A stretch of DNA of 64,000 bases from Himantopus leucocephalus. Lineage: Eukaryota; Chordata; Aves; Charadriiformes; Recurvirostridae. The stretch lies in NCBI GenBank assembly GCA_003993805.1, contig RSEF01000017.1, positions 11,535,365 to 11,599,364 on the forward strand, given 5' to 3'. This document shows, piece by piece, positions 1 to 12,700 of the stretch. The notes under the pieces were generated by a model. It was not told the DNA's origin. It searched no databases and saw only the letters and a list, made by a program, of their open reading frames with translations. Position 1 is the first letter of the stretch. Every line of letters starts with the position of its first letter. The position numbers were made by a program, and so were the translations under genes.

Positions 1-630
1 AGCGTCCCGTCGCCAGCGTCCCGTCGCCGTAGGCTGGGTAGCGCAGACCCGGCGAGGAGGGCTCTGGTCCCCTGCCCCATAGCGACCACCACGGCAGCGC
101 CTGCGTTCCCAGTCCCGTGGGAACCGGGAGTCCCAGTCCGGGTTCCCAGCGGGCTGCGGCCATCGGCTGTGCCACGGAGCGCTCTGCGGTGCGTGGGCAC
201 GGGACGGCGCGTGGGCAGCGCGGTGCCGTCCCTCGTCCACGCTGGTGCGTGCGGTGCCTCTCGCCCGGTGACCCGTCCTGTCCCCAGCTTGCGTTTCGGT
301 GACGGCCAAGACTCAAAGCGGGCTTTGCGCCAGCAGTTGCTACCAGTTGGAGGACATCATTTTCCCAGTAGACGTTCCCGGTTTCCCCAGGGGCGAGCGC
401 CGAGCCCCTGTCCCGGCAGACGCTGCTCCGGCGGCGCCGCTGGGACCCCACCGCCAAGCGGGGCCCTCTCCCCCNAGCGGGGCCCCCCCCCCCCCCCCCA
501 CCCGGGACCGGCGCTCGGCGGGGACCCCGGGGGGAGGCGGCCCCTGCCCGGCCCCCGGCGGCGCGGGGCGGCCCGGGGGCGGCGCTGCCGTCCCGCTCGT
601 TAGCATAGGGCCGGCCCGCGGTCGGCGGCG

Positions 631-699
631 ATGGCCGAGCCGGGCTGGTGGCCCGCCCGCGCCGCTGGCCCGCGCCCCGCCGCCATGAGGCGGCCTTAG
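631..699 (+). other. Upstream ORF in the NR6A1 5' leader (22 codons)
   Basis: An ATG with G at -3 and +4 (strong Kozak context) opens a 22-codon frame ending in TAG at 697-699, 18 bases before the main ATG at 718. The uORF is in the same frame as the main ORF, so its stop also fixes 718 as the first in-frame start after a stop. A second ATG at 685 lies inside it. If the transcript starts upstream of 631, ribosomes would have to reinitiate or leak past it. Translation is inferred. Confidence 0.5.
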
Positions 700-717
700 G
701 AGCGCGGCGCCGGGGGG

Positions 718-745
718 ATGAAGCGGGACTCGACCTGCATGGAAG
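718..745 (+). CDS. NR6A1: NR6A1 coding exon 1 (short alternative N-terminus)
   Basis: ATG codes for MKRDSTCME plus the first base of an Asp codon, followed by the donor GTGAGC at 746. Joined to the exon at 9403 it reads on without a break into DERVDQRTC, the normal residues ahead of the first zinc finger. The in-frame stop at 697 supports this start. The long Pro/Gly-rich N-terminus of mammalian NR6A1 is not encoded here; exons for it, if present, lie upstream of the window. Confidence 0.75.
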
Positions 746-3700
746 GTGAGCGGCCACCGGCGCCTCTGGGCGGCCGCCGGCGGGGAGCGGCGGGGGGGGG
801 GCGGGCCGGGGCCGCGGGAGTGAAACAGCCGTAAAGGGATTTTCCTTTTCTTTCCTTTTTTTTTCCCACCCCCCCCCTTTCTGAGGCGGCTCCGGGCGGT
901 GCGCAGGGCGGGCGGGTCAGCGTCCGGCCGCCAGCGGGATTATGCCTTTTTTTTTAAAAAAAAAAAAAAAAAGAAGGGTATTAGTTTGGTTTGTGTCTTA
1001 ATTTGTTTATATTTTAAACTTCCTAAGCCCTTTGACCATCTGGAAGAGCTTTTTTTAGTATCGTTAATTATTGATAGTATCGGGGTCACGTCGGCACTGG
1101 ATAACGTAGCGCCGTCTCTCCCGGGACTGATACTGGTTCACAGATATTGATATTTTACAGCTTTTTTTTTTTTTTTTTNNNNTTTTTTTTTTTTTTTCTT
1201 TTCCACCTACGATGGAAGACAGTGGCAAAGCCCTCCGTCAGAACAAGGACGAAATATTTCAGGAAAGCGCGTTGCGTGTCTGGGTACGGCGTTCCGGAGG
1301 GTCCCTGTGTTGAGCCGTGCGTAGGCCCGGCCGCGCAGGCAGGGGCTGCGGGGGGGGATTTTCTTGATTCTGCATCATTCTCCGTCGTTGCACATCTAGA
1401 CAGCTTAAGTAGGTCCAAGAGAATTATTCTTAGGAAGGCGAGTCAGCTTTTAATCTTGCTGCTTGGGAATGTAGCAATTTTTAAAAAAATAGAGTCTAAA
1501 CCAGGTTTGAATTCGGAGCGTGTGGCCACGCTGGAGCACGGGCAGGCGACGGCGCAGAAACCTTTATTTTACTTAAATTGGATTAGAGAAAGTTGATGGC
1601 TCGGGAGAGCGACTGTTAACTCGGAGTGGATCTGCAGACTGCGATGGTGGGTCGGGCGATGGGGACCCCCGTGCCCCCCCAGCAGCTGCGAGCCGCCCTG
1701 GCGGCTAACGGGGGCACATTTTGGCGCAGTGGGCTTTTGTTCCAAACTCTTTTGTGCAACAACTGGCCGGAGTGAAGGATCAGGCCCTGTCGCCCGTCCC
1801 CCCTGTGCCGCACAATGGAGCGGGGCGACGATCCCGCAGCGGCCCTCGGCCGGCTGCGGCGGGCGCTGGGTCCGGCGGGACGCGGGTGCTGTGGGGCGCG
1901 GGGCTGGGTGCCGGGGCAGAGGGGCTCCCAACCTCTGGGGAGAGGTCCCGTGTCGCAAATGAGTTCTTGATATGCAAATGGTGATCGGTCCCAGCCCGCG
2001 GAAGGGAAGGGTGATGGGTTTCATCAGCTGCACGCTCTTGATTTATACCTACACGAAAAAGAGCAACCGATGATTTCTGTTTTTCTTATGAGGGTTTTCT
2101 TTTCATTGAACTCTTCTTTGGCAGAAACAAAATCAGTGTGGAATAAGACCCAGAGCTTTAGATTTAATTACTGGAAAGAGAGAGCAAAGCTGAGATGTGC
2201 TGGCCATTTCTCTGTCGCAGCATTTCTCCTCTTTTCTTTTCAATACTCGGTTGGTGCTTTTCAGAATGCAGCCGCGCTCTGTGTCTCTGTTAGTAGAACA
2301 TCTTTTTACAGTACAGAGAATAAGGTTGCAGGCAGCCTCTTTCTTTCCTTTTTTTTTTTTTAAAAAAAAAGGACTTGAGGAGGCTTGTCCATTTAAATTA
2401 ACCTTTATCCCAGCTGGGCACACAAATGTTTTTGTTTTAGTTCACAGAGGGTTAATTCTATTCAGGCTCTCGCCATGGCCGGCCTGATCCGGGCAGCACA
2501 ATCTGCTCTTTGAGCCCTGGCCAGGCAGGACACCGGTGCCTTCGCCCGCATCCAGCGTGGGGCTGGGACCCCCATTGCGGGCAGTGATGGGGAGCGGGAT
2601 GCCCCGGCCCTGGGCTCGGCCGCCGAGCTTGCCGCTGTCCCGGGGAGGCACCACCGAACAGAAAATTTAATCCCTGTGTTCATCGATTATAAGTTGAAGA
2701 AAAGCCCCTTAAGCAAACGCGCCTGGTTTTGGGGGTGGGCTCGCCTGGACAATGCAGCGCTCGGCAGGGAGGGGGGAGTCACCCCTGTTCTCTGTGCGGG
2801 GTTTAACAAGATGGTTTTCTCGAAACTAAAAATTGACAATGAAAAAAATCGTTGGGAAAGATAAGGGGGAGAAGAAACCTTTAAGACGTTTGTTTGTGTT
2901 TGAGGGATCATCAGAGGCAAGAGGCGAGCGAGATTTGGTTAGGGTTTAAGTAACACATGTGTGAGATCTCCCCCTCCCCAAACAGCTGGTATTTAGCAGC
3001 TTGAGATTTAAACCCAGCTACAGGGTACTGCGGGGTGCGTGCAGCAGGGTGAGTTAATCAGGAAGCAAATAAACGATACCCAGTTGAAAAGATGTTAAAT
3101 AAATTAATGAATTGCAGTGCTGAGTGCCATCTGCAATCTTTTTTTTAGCTGTAAAAGATTTTCTTAGCTGTAAATCACGTTCTGTTGTACAAATGGGAAG
3201 TTTTGCAAACTGCAGCTTTCTCCGTCCTCCCTCTCGCTTTTTGGCAGGACCGAATCCCAGCGCCGTCTGCTCTGGGGGTTTGGCTGGGGGTTGGTGCCTT
3301 CACTTCTGGCCTCGCTCAAGGAAATAAAGTCTTTGTTTCTGCTCCCTTGTAAAGCACCGATGTCAGAAGTCACCCAAGCTGGCTGCGTGGACACTCCGTC
3401 TTATTTCCAAGGTTAATCTCTCGCAGGGAGCTGTAGGTGCTGTATGGTTTTAAACTGCATCTGCCGGGGGGGTGCGATCCTTCTCGCAGCCGTGGGGAAC
3501 CGCCAAGACGAAGCCAGCGTCTGGTCCCCTCCCGGAACGCGGCTGCGCTGCTCTCGGACACCGCAGCTCGGGGTGCGTGTCCGCAGGAGGGATACAGGTG
3601 GGAGCAGCGATGGAGCCCTGCTGAGGGCTGGGTGTATGTCCTGATACTTTAATTTACGTGCTGTGTACTTTATATGCTCATTCTTGTGCTTTAGTGTTTT

Positions 3701-6700
3701 CTGTACGTGTCTTTGCTGTGTGCTTCAGCAGATTTGAAGGCATTTCCCTCTGGAAATTCATAAAAATTTTCTTTTTAAAATTATCAAGACTACTCATTTC
3801 ACTGAGGGGAAAAGTAAGTCTTTTAAAAAAAATAAGTGTATTGCTTCTACTGTTTGCCTGATAAAACATAGACAAGTAGAGATTTCTTCTCTTTCTCACA
3901 CCGTCTTCTGTGACTCTTGTGTAACATCATCATATTCTTGGAGAATTTACATTGTATTAAAATGTGGTATGAAACCTACCATGACCTTTGAAAACAATAC
4001 ATCCTTTAATGTGGCTTCGGGGAGGGGTTAGCGAGGGAGTAGCCATAAAAATCTTCAGGGTTCAAGATGAGGTTGAGATTTTTGTGAGTGCTTTTGTCGT
4101 AGCAGCAACTGTTTGATTTAGTGGCCCCTGCTACAATGGGTTGTGAGAACAAAGCCAGAATATCCCGTGTATTAGTTCGTAAAATTTAAGACCCATCAGG
4201 AAAATTGAGGGGGAGAGGAGGGGGAGCGTCCTCAGCCCTCTCTTTGAAATAAAACGTGTGCAAGGTATTTGAAAAAACTTCGTATCACTTGCTTTGTTTC
4301 CTAACCTACGTTGCCTTGTACGGCTTTTGAAACCAGAGGAATCAGTGAGACAGAGGTAACAGAGCCAGGGAGGAGGGAGGGCTGCTTGCTTTAAAATTAT
4401 TATGTGTTTTGCTATTCTAGTGAAATTCCAAGGTTAAGGGAGTTCAGAGCATCCCCAGCACAAAACTGCTTTAAATTTGCCTGTGCTTTACTGTTTCTGT
4501 AAAGTTCTCTGCGATTCTGCCCCGGCTGTCCCAGCATTCGCCTACACAAGGCGCTTGCATTAAGTAGGGTGAAAAATAGCAAAGGTCAGGAGCTGGCAAA
4601 CCCCTGGGCCGCAGGGGGAGCGTCCGGGGCCCGGTCACGGTTCCTACAGGATTTTTTTAAACCTCTGAAACCATAAGACTTTCTGTAGGTAATTATTTTT
4701 TATCTACCAGTTTTGTTTGAGCAGCAGTTTACAGGGTGTACGGGCACCTCTCTCGTCCCTGGAGGTCTGTGTCTTTGTTCGCGGTGTGTGCCGCTCCTCT
4801 ACGGTGAATTTTAATCTGGAAACGCACCCAATTAACAGTTTCTGCAGGGAGGCATGTGCAGTTATTGTGGCGATGGGGCCATTCACACCATCTCGTGGGG
4901 AGATGGGGACAGCGAGGGAAGGATTCTGATTCCTCCTCCCTTTCATCATCCAGGCTTCCGTGTTCGCCAGGCGACGGCCCTGTTCTCTCCCGCAACCAAA
5001 AAGCTGCGCCTGGAAACGAGCCCTCATTTCCACCCTGGGCCGTGGGGGTGCTGGGGTGAGGAGGGACCCCCGGGATCCCCACGGGATGCTGCGGGCTGGG
5101 GTGCCGTGCCGTGATGCTGCAGCAACCCACCGCGTTGCCTTCTGCCATGTGTGTAAGCTGGTACTTTCCCAGCTCCCCAATTCCGCCCTGGCGTGCCCGG
5201 CGGCGAGCATGGCTGTTGCTGCTGACCCCGGGATCCCCCAGCGCCCGGGATTTATGGCACTGCTGGTGGGAGCAGGGGGAGGGCCAGGAGCTCAGCTGGG
5301 GCTGAGCCGAGCCCTGCAGATAGAGGACTCTTCTGTCCCAGGCTAATCCCCCGGCCCCCTCCCCACGCTCATCAGATAGCTGAAGGTGGAGATTATGCAA
5401 TTGGTGACTACAAAGTCATGTTTAGCTGCCTCCCCTTCAGCGAGATGCCCAGATAGCCCCCTCCGGATCTCTACCAGCATTCCTCTGGGGCTGCGTTAAG
5501 CGCATACCTGAGGTTGCCCGTCCTGTAAAACTGGGAATGTTTTGGTGTGGTGATGACATCGTGAACGCTTCTTTAGTTAAAGTCTCCGTTTCCTTCATTC
5601 ATCCCTTTATTTTAAGGTTTTGTAACAATCGCGGTGAAATTTGCACAGCATGTGAATTTGCACTTTTCGGCATTAGCAAACCTTTTAAAGATTAATACAG
5701 ATTGGTTATGGTTTCTACTGGGTTTGAATCGTGGAGAAAGCTGCTCATGAGTAAGAGCAGCTGGTTTAGATTTTTACTTGGCTTGTGTAACTGAAAACCA
5801 GTGTCATTTCTGATCCTAATACGTTGGGCTCGTTTATTTCTATTGCGTTCACATGTTCTGCAGTAGTGAGAGGCTACGCACTGGTTTGTCAGGTTTCTTA
5901 GGCGTTATCAAGATTGGAGAGGACTTCACTGTGACTTCTACCCCCTGCCGCTCCAAAAATCCTCTAGATAAAACCACCTTTGTCTCGGAAAACTCCCTGG
6001 TCAAATCTAAGTGAGGAAAACCAGGCTGGGTGTTGTCTTGCTGGAGTGTGTTGGAACAAGCTTGTCCGTCCCCAGCGGCGCCCCACTAAGGTTGGGGTTT
6101 GTCAAGGTCCGTATCAGTTCCCTGAATGGTACAAAACGGGAACGAGAGAAACTGCACTTGTGGCCCTGTCTAGTCTGAGTGTTTGGTGCCTTGTGGCAGC
6201 GTGTGGCACATTGTAAATGAAATAAAGGCAGAGTGCGGAGAGGCGAGCCCTGGGCAGGGCGGTCGCTGAGGGAGCTGTGTGTGGGTGGCACACCAGGCGC
6301 CACACGGACTGGTGTCCTGCAGTGTCTGCCCAGCCTGAGCCCTCTCCTCTCCCTGCCCCGCTCTGTCTCCTGTGGCAGCCCCTGCCTGCTCCCAGCTTCT
6401 TCCTCTCGTCCTGCTTGGGCTGCACTGTCTTTTTTAGAGTAATCGTGTCAGATGGTTTCTCTGTTTAGGATTTGTGCTCTTCTTTTCCTTCTTCTTGCTC
6501 TTCAAGGTTTTTTTAGTTCTTTCTTTTCCTTATACTGTCTCCTTGGTTTTCTGACCTGGTCTGTCTCTGTCTGTCTCTCTCTTTTCTCCTACTGCCCTCT
6601 CCCCATCTCTCGTTATTCACCTTCTCAACCACTTTCAGTTACCCATTGAGACCTGTCATCTCCAACACGGTGTGACCCTCTGCCACCCAGGCTGGAGCAT

Positions 6701-9700
6701 CGCTCTAATTCCCTCGTCACCGGGACAAGTTGCCATTGTGGCCACTGGGTGCCGTCTGGAAGGAGCCTTTGTTCCTGCTGAGGTCTAAGGGTGCCATGTG
6801 GGTCACTCTCTTCTGCTCCTGTCACCTGAACGGACCTAAAGGAGCGCTGGCTCTCGAGTGCCTTTGCTCTGCAGCTTGCTTGGAGGAGGAGAAAAGCTGC
6901 TCCGTCTGCTCTCCTTGCCGGCGGTCCCAACCGCTGCATGGTCTGAGTTGTCCCACCTTCCCCTTCCCGTCGGACCACCTTGACTGCTTTGTGGTGTCTC
7001 CCCCAAGCACTGCCACACACTCCTGGTTTCCCCCTTAATTTGAATCGCAGCCATCGTATGGGCTCTTGCAGCAGAGAAGTTTCTTTGCATTTTGAGCAGT
7101 TTGGCTCAAAGGTGGGTCCTGGAAAGCATGTGCACTTCTTGTGGCTCCCAAGCAGCTTACCTTTAACTAAACGTGATTAAATATATGTGTCATACAAGCT
7201 CCAGAGCGAAGGGACTGAGACACTGAAGTTAAACTCTGGGTACCCGAGGCTCGCAGAGAACCACCTGCAGCATCCCTCCCCAGGGAGTTGCCACCTCCTG
7301 GGTCCAACTTTAGCTGTGGCTATTTCTGCCCATCGGAGATTGCACAGTTGCGCATTCAATCCAAGAAATACCAGAAATAATCTGGTTTAACCAGGATCCA
7401 TAGGAAATGCGTGACAGTGAAAGACAGAAGTGTGGTTCCTCGAGCCCTGTTGCTCCAAACAAAAGTGATGTCCTTTCTGTTCCTCGGTGCCTCCACCTCG
7501 CTGGGCCAGGGTGACCTAGTCATCTGGGTAACGATTATGTGACATTTGGGAAAGCGACCTCATGAAGTATACTGCAGATTTGTGTGTACCCCTGAAGGAA
7601 CTTGAACAGTGCCCGCCTTTAAAGTGCAGCGGTTTGCAGCTCTCGGGATGTTAACGGGTTAAGGCACCGGGGTGGGGGAAGGCAGATTGGCCTGGCGTGC
7701 CAGGGGTTAAGCTGTTTGCCTGTGCTAAACATCTGCTGCAGGAAAAGCTTCTGGTGCAACTTGCTGGCATTATTTTAAGTGTAGCTGACTGTTAACGTGA
7801 AGCGAGGTTTAGGCCTCCTTGCAGATGCAAGGTGATGAGGATCTGTCTGGGTTAACGGCCTGGTGCGCTTCAGCCGGCATTTACTTTTTCCATTCCGTAT
7901 GAGGTCGTGTCTGCAGAGATCACTGCCTGCTCGCAGGTCCTGGCTGAGCTGTGCATCGTCCCTGCTCTGTCTCAGAGGCAATGTTAAGAGTATTAAGATA
8001 CTGAATTTAACGTGCCGGCTGCTGTTGCTGGGAGCCCTACAGCTTACGTTTTTAGCCATCTGACCTTTAGCCATCTGGCCTTCCAAAGATTTGGAAATGG
8101 AACAGTAAAATCACGTCATTGTGGCTTAACTGTACAATTGTTTCTGTAAGAACGAATAACGTCATTCACTTGGGTTCTGGGGAGTGAGTTGTGCCGTGAG
8201 GCTTTTGCTGGTGTTGCTGGAGCCGCAGGAGGTGGCCGGATCCCTCTGCCTGCCCCCGAGAACACGTGAGGTGTGACAGTATTTTCTGTTCATTGCTGTC
8301 CGCCCAGCATGATTTCTGTATTTGCACGCCCTGGTCTGTGCGGTTGAGGGAGGGCACTGTAGACCCTGTTTCCCCTCAGGGTTTCTGTTCTGCTAATGAC
8401 AGCATGAAGTTGGATGGCGGCTGCCGGGGAGAGCCGCGCTCTCGCCCCTGCTCCAAAGGTCCTGTCCCGGCGCTGGAAGAACGGAAGATGGAGCCTCCCC
8501 TTGCAGCCATGCGCTGCTGCTCTCCAGCGCTGCATGATGGAGCTGCACGAGCCTGGCAGCTCTTCGTCAAACCTGACCTTACAGAAACTCAAGGGTTTTC
8601 CTTCTGCGTGCCCGCAGCGGGTGCTGGCACCACCAGGCACTGAGAGCAATGTTCAGAGAAAAACCCTGTATATTGGGAAAAAACCTTCTGGGGCAGTGTG
8701 GCATGCTTGTGCCATGCTGATGAGGAAACATCGTCTATTTCCTTGCTCTCATCTCTGTTCTTCATTAAGGGAATACATAAGATAGTGCCAGGGAAGCTGT
8801 TCAGGGACTCGTTTGGCCCCCAGATGATGGGTTTGACCTCCTGCCCATGGAGGGAGGAGACCCTCTTTCATGGCAGAGGTCGGTACTGCAGCGATGTGGC
8901 CCCTTACCGCCATAATGTGTGCTCCTCATGATATAAATGGTACTTTGTTTCCCAAACTACTCCAATTTCTGATAAATTGTGTGACTAAGGGCGTTTCTAA
9001 GAGGCTGGGTTTTAAGCAAACTTGGCTTTTACTTTTCTTCATTCTTCACGCCACTGTTGAGAATTTCTGTACTTGATATCCTGTGAATATGTTGAATTGA
9101 AATGACTTTATTGGCAGGTGTGGAACTGGATTTGTGGCAGGCCTGTGAAGCTCCGGAGCTGCATGCCTTGCTCTGCTGGCCAAGTAAAGGTGGTGGGGAG
9201 CCTCATGCTAGTGACATCTCTGGCTGGGCAGTGCCGGGCTGCACTGGGCTGCCGGGACCGGTGCTTCTGGGTGAGCGCCTGTGCCGTGTCCGTCCGAGCA
9301 GGCTATGGGGTGCCAAGACTTAACCCAGTCCCCTCGGGAGAGTTCCTGATCGCTGGGTGAAGGCATTTTGTTGACCGCAAAGCCTTTCCTCTTCTCTTGC
9401 AGATGAGCGGGTGGATCAGCGAACCTGCCTGATCTGCGGGGACAGAGCTACGGGGCTGCACTATGGGATCATCTCCTGCGAGGGCTGCAAGGGGTTCTTC
9501 AAAAGGAGCATCTGCAACAAGCGGGTTTACAGATGCAGTCGAGACAAGAACTGCGTCATGTCACGCAAACAACGCAACAGATGCCAGTACTGCCGGTTGC
9601 TCAAATGCCTCCAGATGGGGATGAACCGAAAAGGTAAAGAAAAGTGGGCTTTTCCTGGTGGAGGTACAGGCTGGGGCTAGTGTTAGCGATGCATGCTACC

Positions 9701-12700
9701 CTTCCTCAGCTGCCATCTTGTATAGCGGTTCTGCCTCTCAAATTCCTGACAACAAAAAGTGAAACTTCAGCAAAATTATGCATGGATAAAAAAATTCTTC
9801 CTGAACTACTTTGTTACTGTATTGCAGGAAAAATCTATATGAATTGAAAGCACGTATAAATATTTGGAGAACTGACGGTTGTGATCCCATTTTCAGGGAA
9901 GGTGGCAGTTTGTTACTGTCCTTCCTGGTGGATCTGTCCTTGCATTTCTGAGTGAGGCGGTCACTATTTCTATGCTTCAGTATACTACTGTGGCAAAAAT
10001 GCCTGCATTTAAATTGGCTTTTAAAGTCCTGAGAGCTCTGAGTCAGAATTTACCTGTTCATTGTGGTGGGAGCTTAGACCTGCATCTGCCTCCCAGTGAT
10101 AAGGTGTGCGGGCCATCCCTTGCTGTCCGGCTCTGCGGGATGACGCCGGCTGCCGGCAGCGGTGTGTGGAGCTGGAGAACACCTAAGGTGGTTCTGCCAG
10201 GTATGAGGTCACTGAGGAGACAAGCGNTACCTGTTCATTGTGGTGGGAGCTTAGACCTGCATCTGCCTCCCGGTGATAAGGTGTGCGGGCCATCCCTTGC
10301 TGCCCGGCTCTGCGGGATGACGCCGGCTGCCGGCAGCAGCGTGTGGAGCTGGAGAACACCAAAGGTGGTTCTGCCAGGTATGAGGTCACTGAGGAGACAA
10401 GCACGATCTGGGTTAGGGACAGCCACCCCTCAGTCCCCACGTGTGCAGGGGTGATGAAATGCTACACTGTCATCTCCAGGATGGAAAATCTTAAGTAGCT
10501 CAGATATAATAAAAAATAGACTGGGATTTATTTCAGTGTCATGTCTCTACTCTTCACGCCAATCTTTTGACTTCTTAAATCTCTGGAAATGCTGTTACCC
10601 ATTAAAAGCAGAGATTTCTTGGTTGCATGGCAGCAGACAGGAGTGAGTGCAAAGTTGACTTTGTCGAAGGTGGGGATGACGGACCCCTTCCTGGCCACAC
10701 AAACCAAAGTGTCATCTCCTGTTTTTTAAATGCAGCTATTGCTGCCTTTAGTGTCATTGTTCATATGAAAGCCGCCTGTCAAAAGCACTAAAACTTCCAT
10801 AAATTTGCTGCAAATCCACCGGGATCTTCCTTAGAAAATGCATCTTGGGGCTGAGACGGGGGAAGCTTATCCCCTGGCTGCTTTGATTACAAATTACCGT
10901 TGGGAGCTTTCGCTGACGGGAAGGCAGTGAGTTCCCGGTAACCTTCCACCCGAAGAGGGTGACCAGGGCCGTGGGATGGGTTCCCCTCTTCTCTCCAGCG
11001 TCTGCAGCCTGACCCGCTCGGCGCGTGTCACCAGAGCTGTATTGGTGACATCTTTCTAAGCGCTCCCATCCCGCTCTCTGCCGTCTTCCGAGCCCAGTGG
11101 GGCAGCCGGCCCCTTCCTGGGCCCTTCCCCGGCCTCTTCCTGGGCCCTTCCCCGCCTCTTCCCGGCCCTCTCTGGGCCCCTTCCCCAGGCTCCTTTCCCG
11201 GGCCCCCTTCCAGGGGCCCTTCCCGTGCCTCTTCCTGGGCCTCTTCCCCACCTCTTCCCGGCTCTTTCCAGGGCCTGTTCCCGCGCCTCTTCCCCGTGTC
11301 TTCCTGGCCCTCTCCGGGCCCCTTCCCCTGGCCCTTTCCCGGACCCCTTTTCAGGGGCCATTCCCTCGGCCCTTCCCCTGGCCCTTCCCCGGGCCCTTTC
11401 CGGGCCTCTTCCCCGGGCCTTTCCGGGCCTCTTCCCCGCCTCTTCCCGCCCCTTTCCCGGCCTCTTCCCGGCCCTTTCCCGGCCCCTTTCCCCCGCCGGT
11501 GGGTCCTGCCCGCGCGGGGGCGGTGGCGGCTCAGGCGCGGTGGCGGAGCGCCCCCTGCCGGAACACTCCCGCCCGCCCGCCGGGGGCCGCGGGGCCGGGA
11601 CCGGGACAGGGACAGGGACAGGGACAGGCCGCGGGGCGGCACCGAGGGGCGGGAGCGGTGGGCGGCGGAGCGTCCTCTGCCTGTGCCCCCCCCCGGCCCC
11701 AGGGCGGCGGAACCGCGCGGCAGTTACCGGGTGGCCCGGCCGCAATACGGGCGGTTTAACGCCGTTAAATGCTGGTGGAGGCGCAGCGCTCACCGCCTGA
11801 GGGGAGTGCCCTCGGGGGAGCTGAGGAGGGACGTTTTACAAGGGCATGCGGTGATGGGACGAGGGGGAATGGTTTTACACTGAAAAAGGGAGATTTAGAT
11901 GAGATATCAGGAAGAAATTCTCTCCTGTGAGGGCGGTGAGCCCCTGGGGCAGGTTGCCCCGAGAAGCTGTGGCTGCCCCATCCCTGGAGGTGTTCAAGGC
12001 CAGGTTGGACGGGGCTTGGAGCAACCTGGGCTGGGGGGAGGTGTCCCTGCCCAGGGCAGGGGGTGGCACTGGATGAGCTTTAAGGTCCCTTCCCACCCAA
12101 ACCATTCTGTGATTCTATGAAAATCAGCTTTGAGGAGACACCGTGGTGCAGCCCTGTACCAAGACAGCTCTTCTGGAGAGCGTGTGGTGTGTTAGAACCA
12201 CCCAGATCTCTTGAAGCCTTTTCAGTGGACCATCAGCAAAAACATCACTACTTTTGTTGCAGGTTTTGGCTAGGTTGTGCAGCTGGCAAGACTGCCAAAA
12301 ATCCCATTTAAGCAAAGCATCTTGCACGTGCTGTGATGTGGGAGGTGAGGGCGTAGGGCTGGTCCACGCAGGCTGCGCGGTGCAGCAGAGCCCGCATTTG
12401 TCTTTGCTGATAGCCGAGTCGGGTATCGCAGCAGATATGAAGTCTTGCCGAGCACCTCCCAGGTGTGAGGGTTTTTTTTCTTCTGTTTAAGCTGGGAACC
12501 GTTGTAACAGTTTGCAAAAATAAACAAAGTCAGTCCTGTAAACCATGCTGTCAGATGCCGTGCCTGCGGTGTCCGGCGAGGCAGAACATCAAACCACTGG
12601 CCAGCAGAGAGCCGCTGGAGTGCCGTAACTGCGTCGAGAGTAATGGGGTTCATTTAACCTCCACTTGCTGGAAAATATCAGCAGTCTGAAGGATAACATG

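Larger units (their letters stand above)
380..860 (+). promoter_or_regulatory. NR6A1: CpG-island promoter region of the NR6A1 short first exon
   Basis: This stretch is almost pure G/C with dense CpG, has no TATA box near the start codon, and surrounds the first coding exon. G-runs after the exon (about 791-815) could form quadruplexes. A TATA-less CpG-island promoter is inferred. The transcription start cannot be placed from sequence alone. Confidence 0.6.

Noticed and set aside
8285..8310. TTCATTGCTGTC, similar to part of miR-181b, whose locus lies in NR6A1 in mammals
   Set aside because: The strand is sense rather than antisense to NR6A1, the 3' half of the mature sequence does not match, and no hairpin arm follows within 80 bases.
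11028..11883. Overlapping 190-245-codon frames on both strands, Gly/Arg- or Pro-rich
   Set aside because: They arise from the CT/GC minisatellite and CpG-dense sequence; there is no domain and they are open on both strands.
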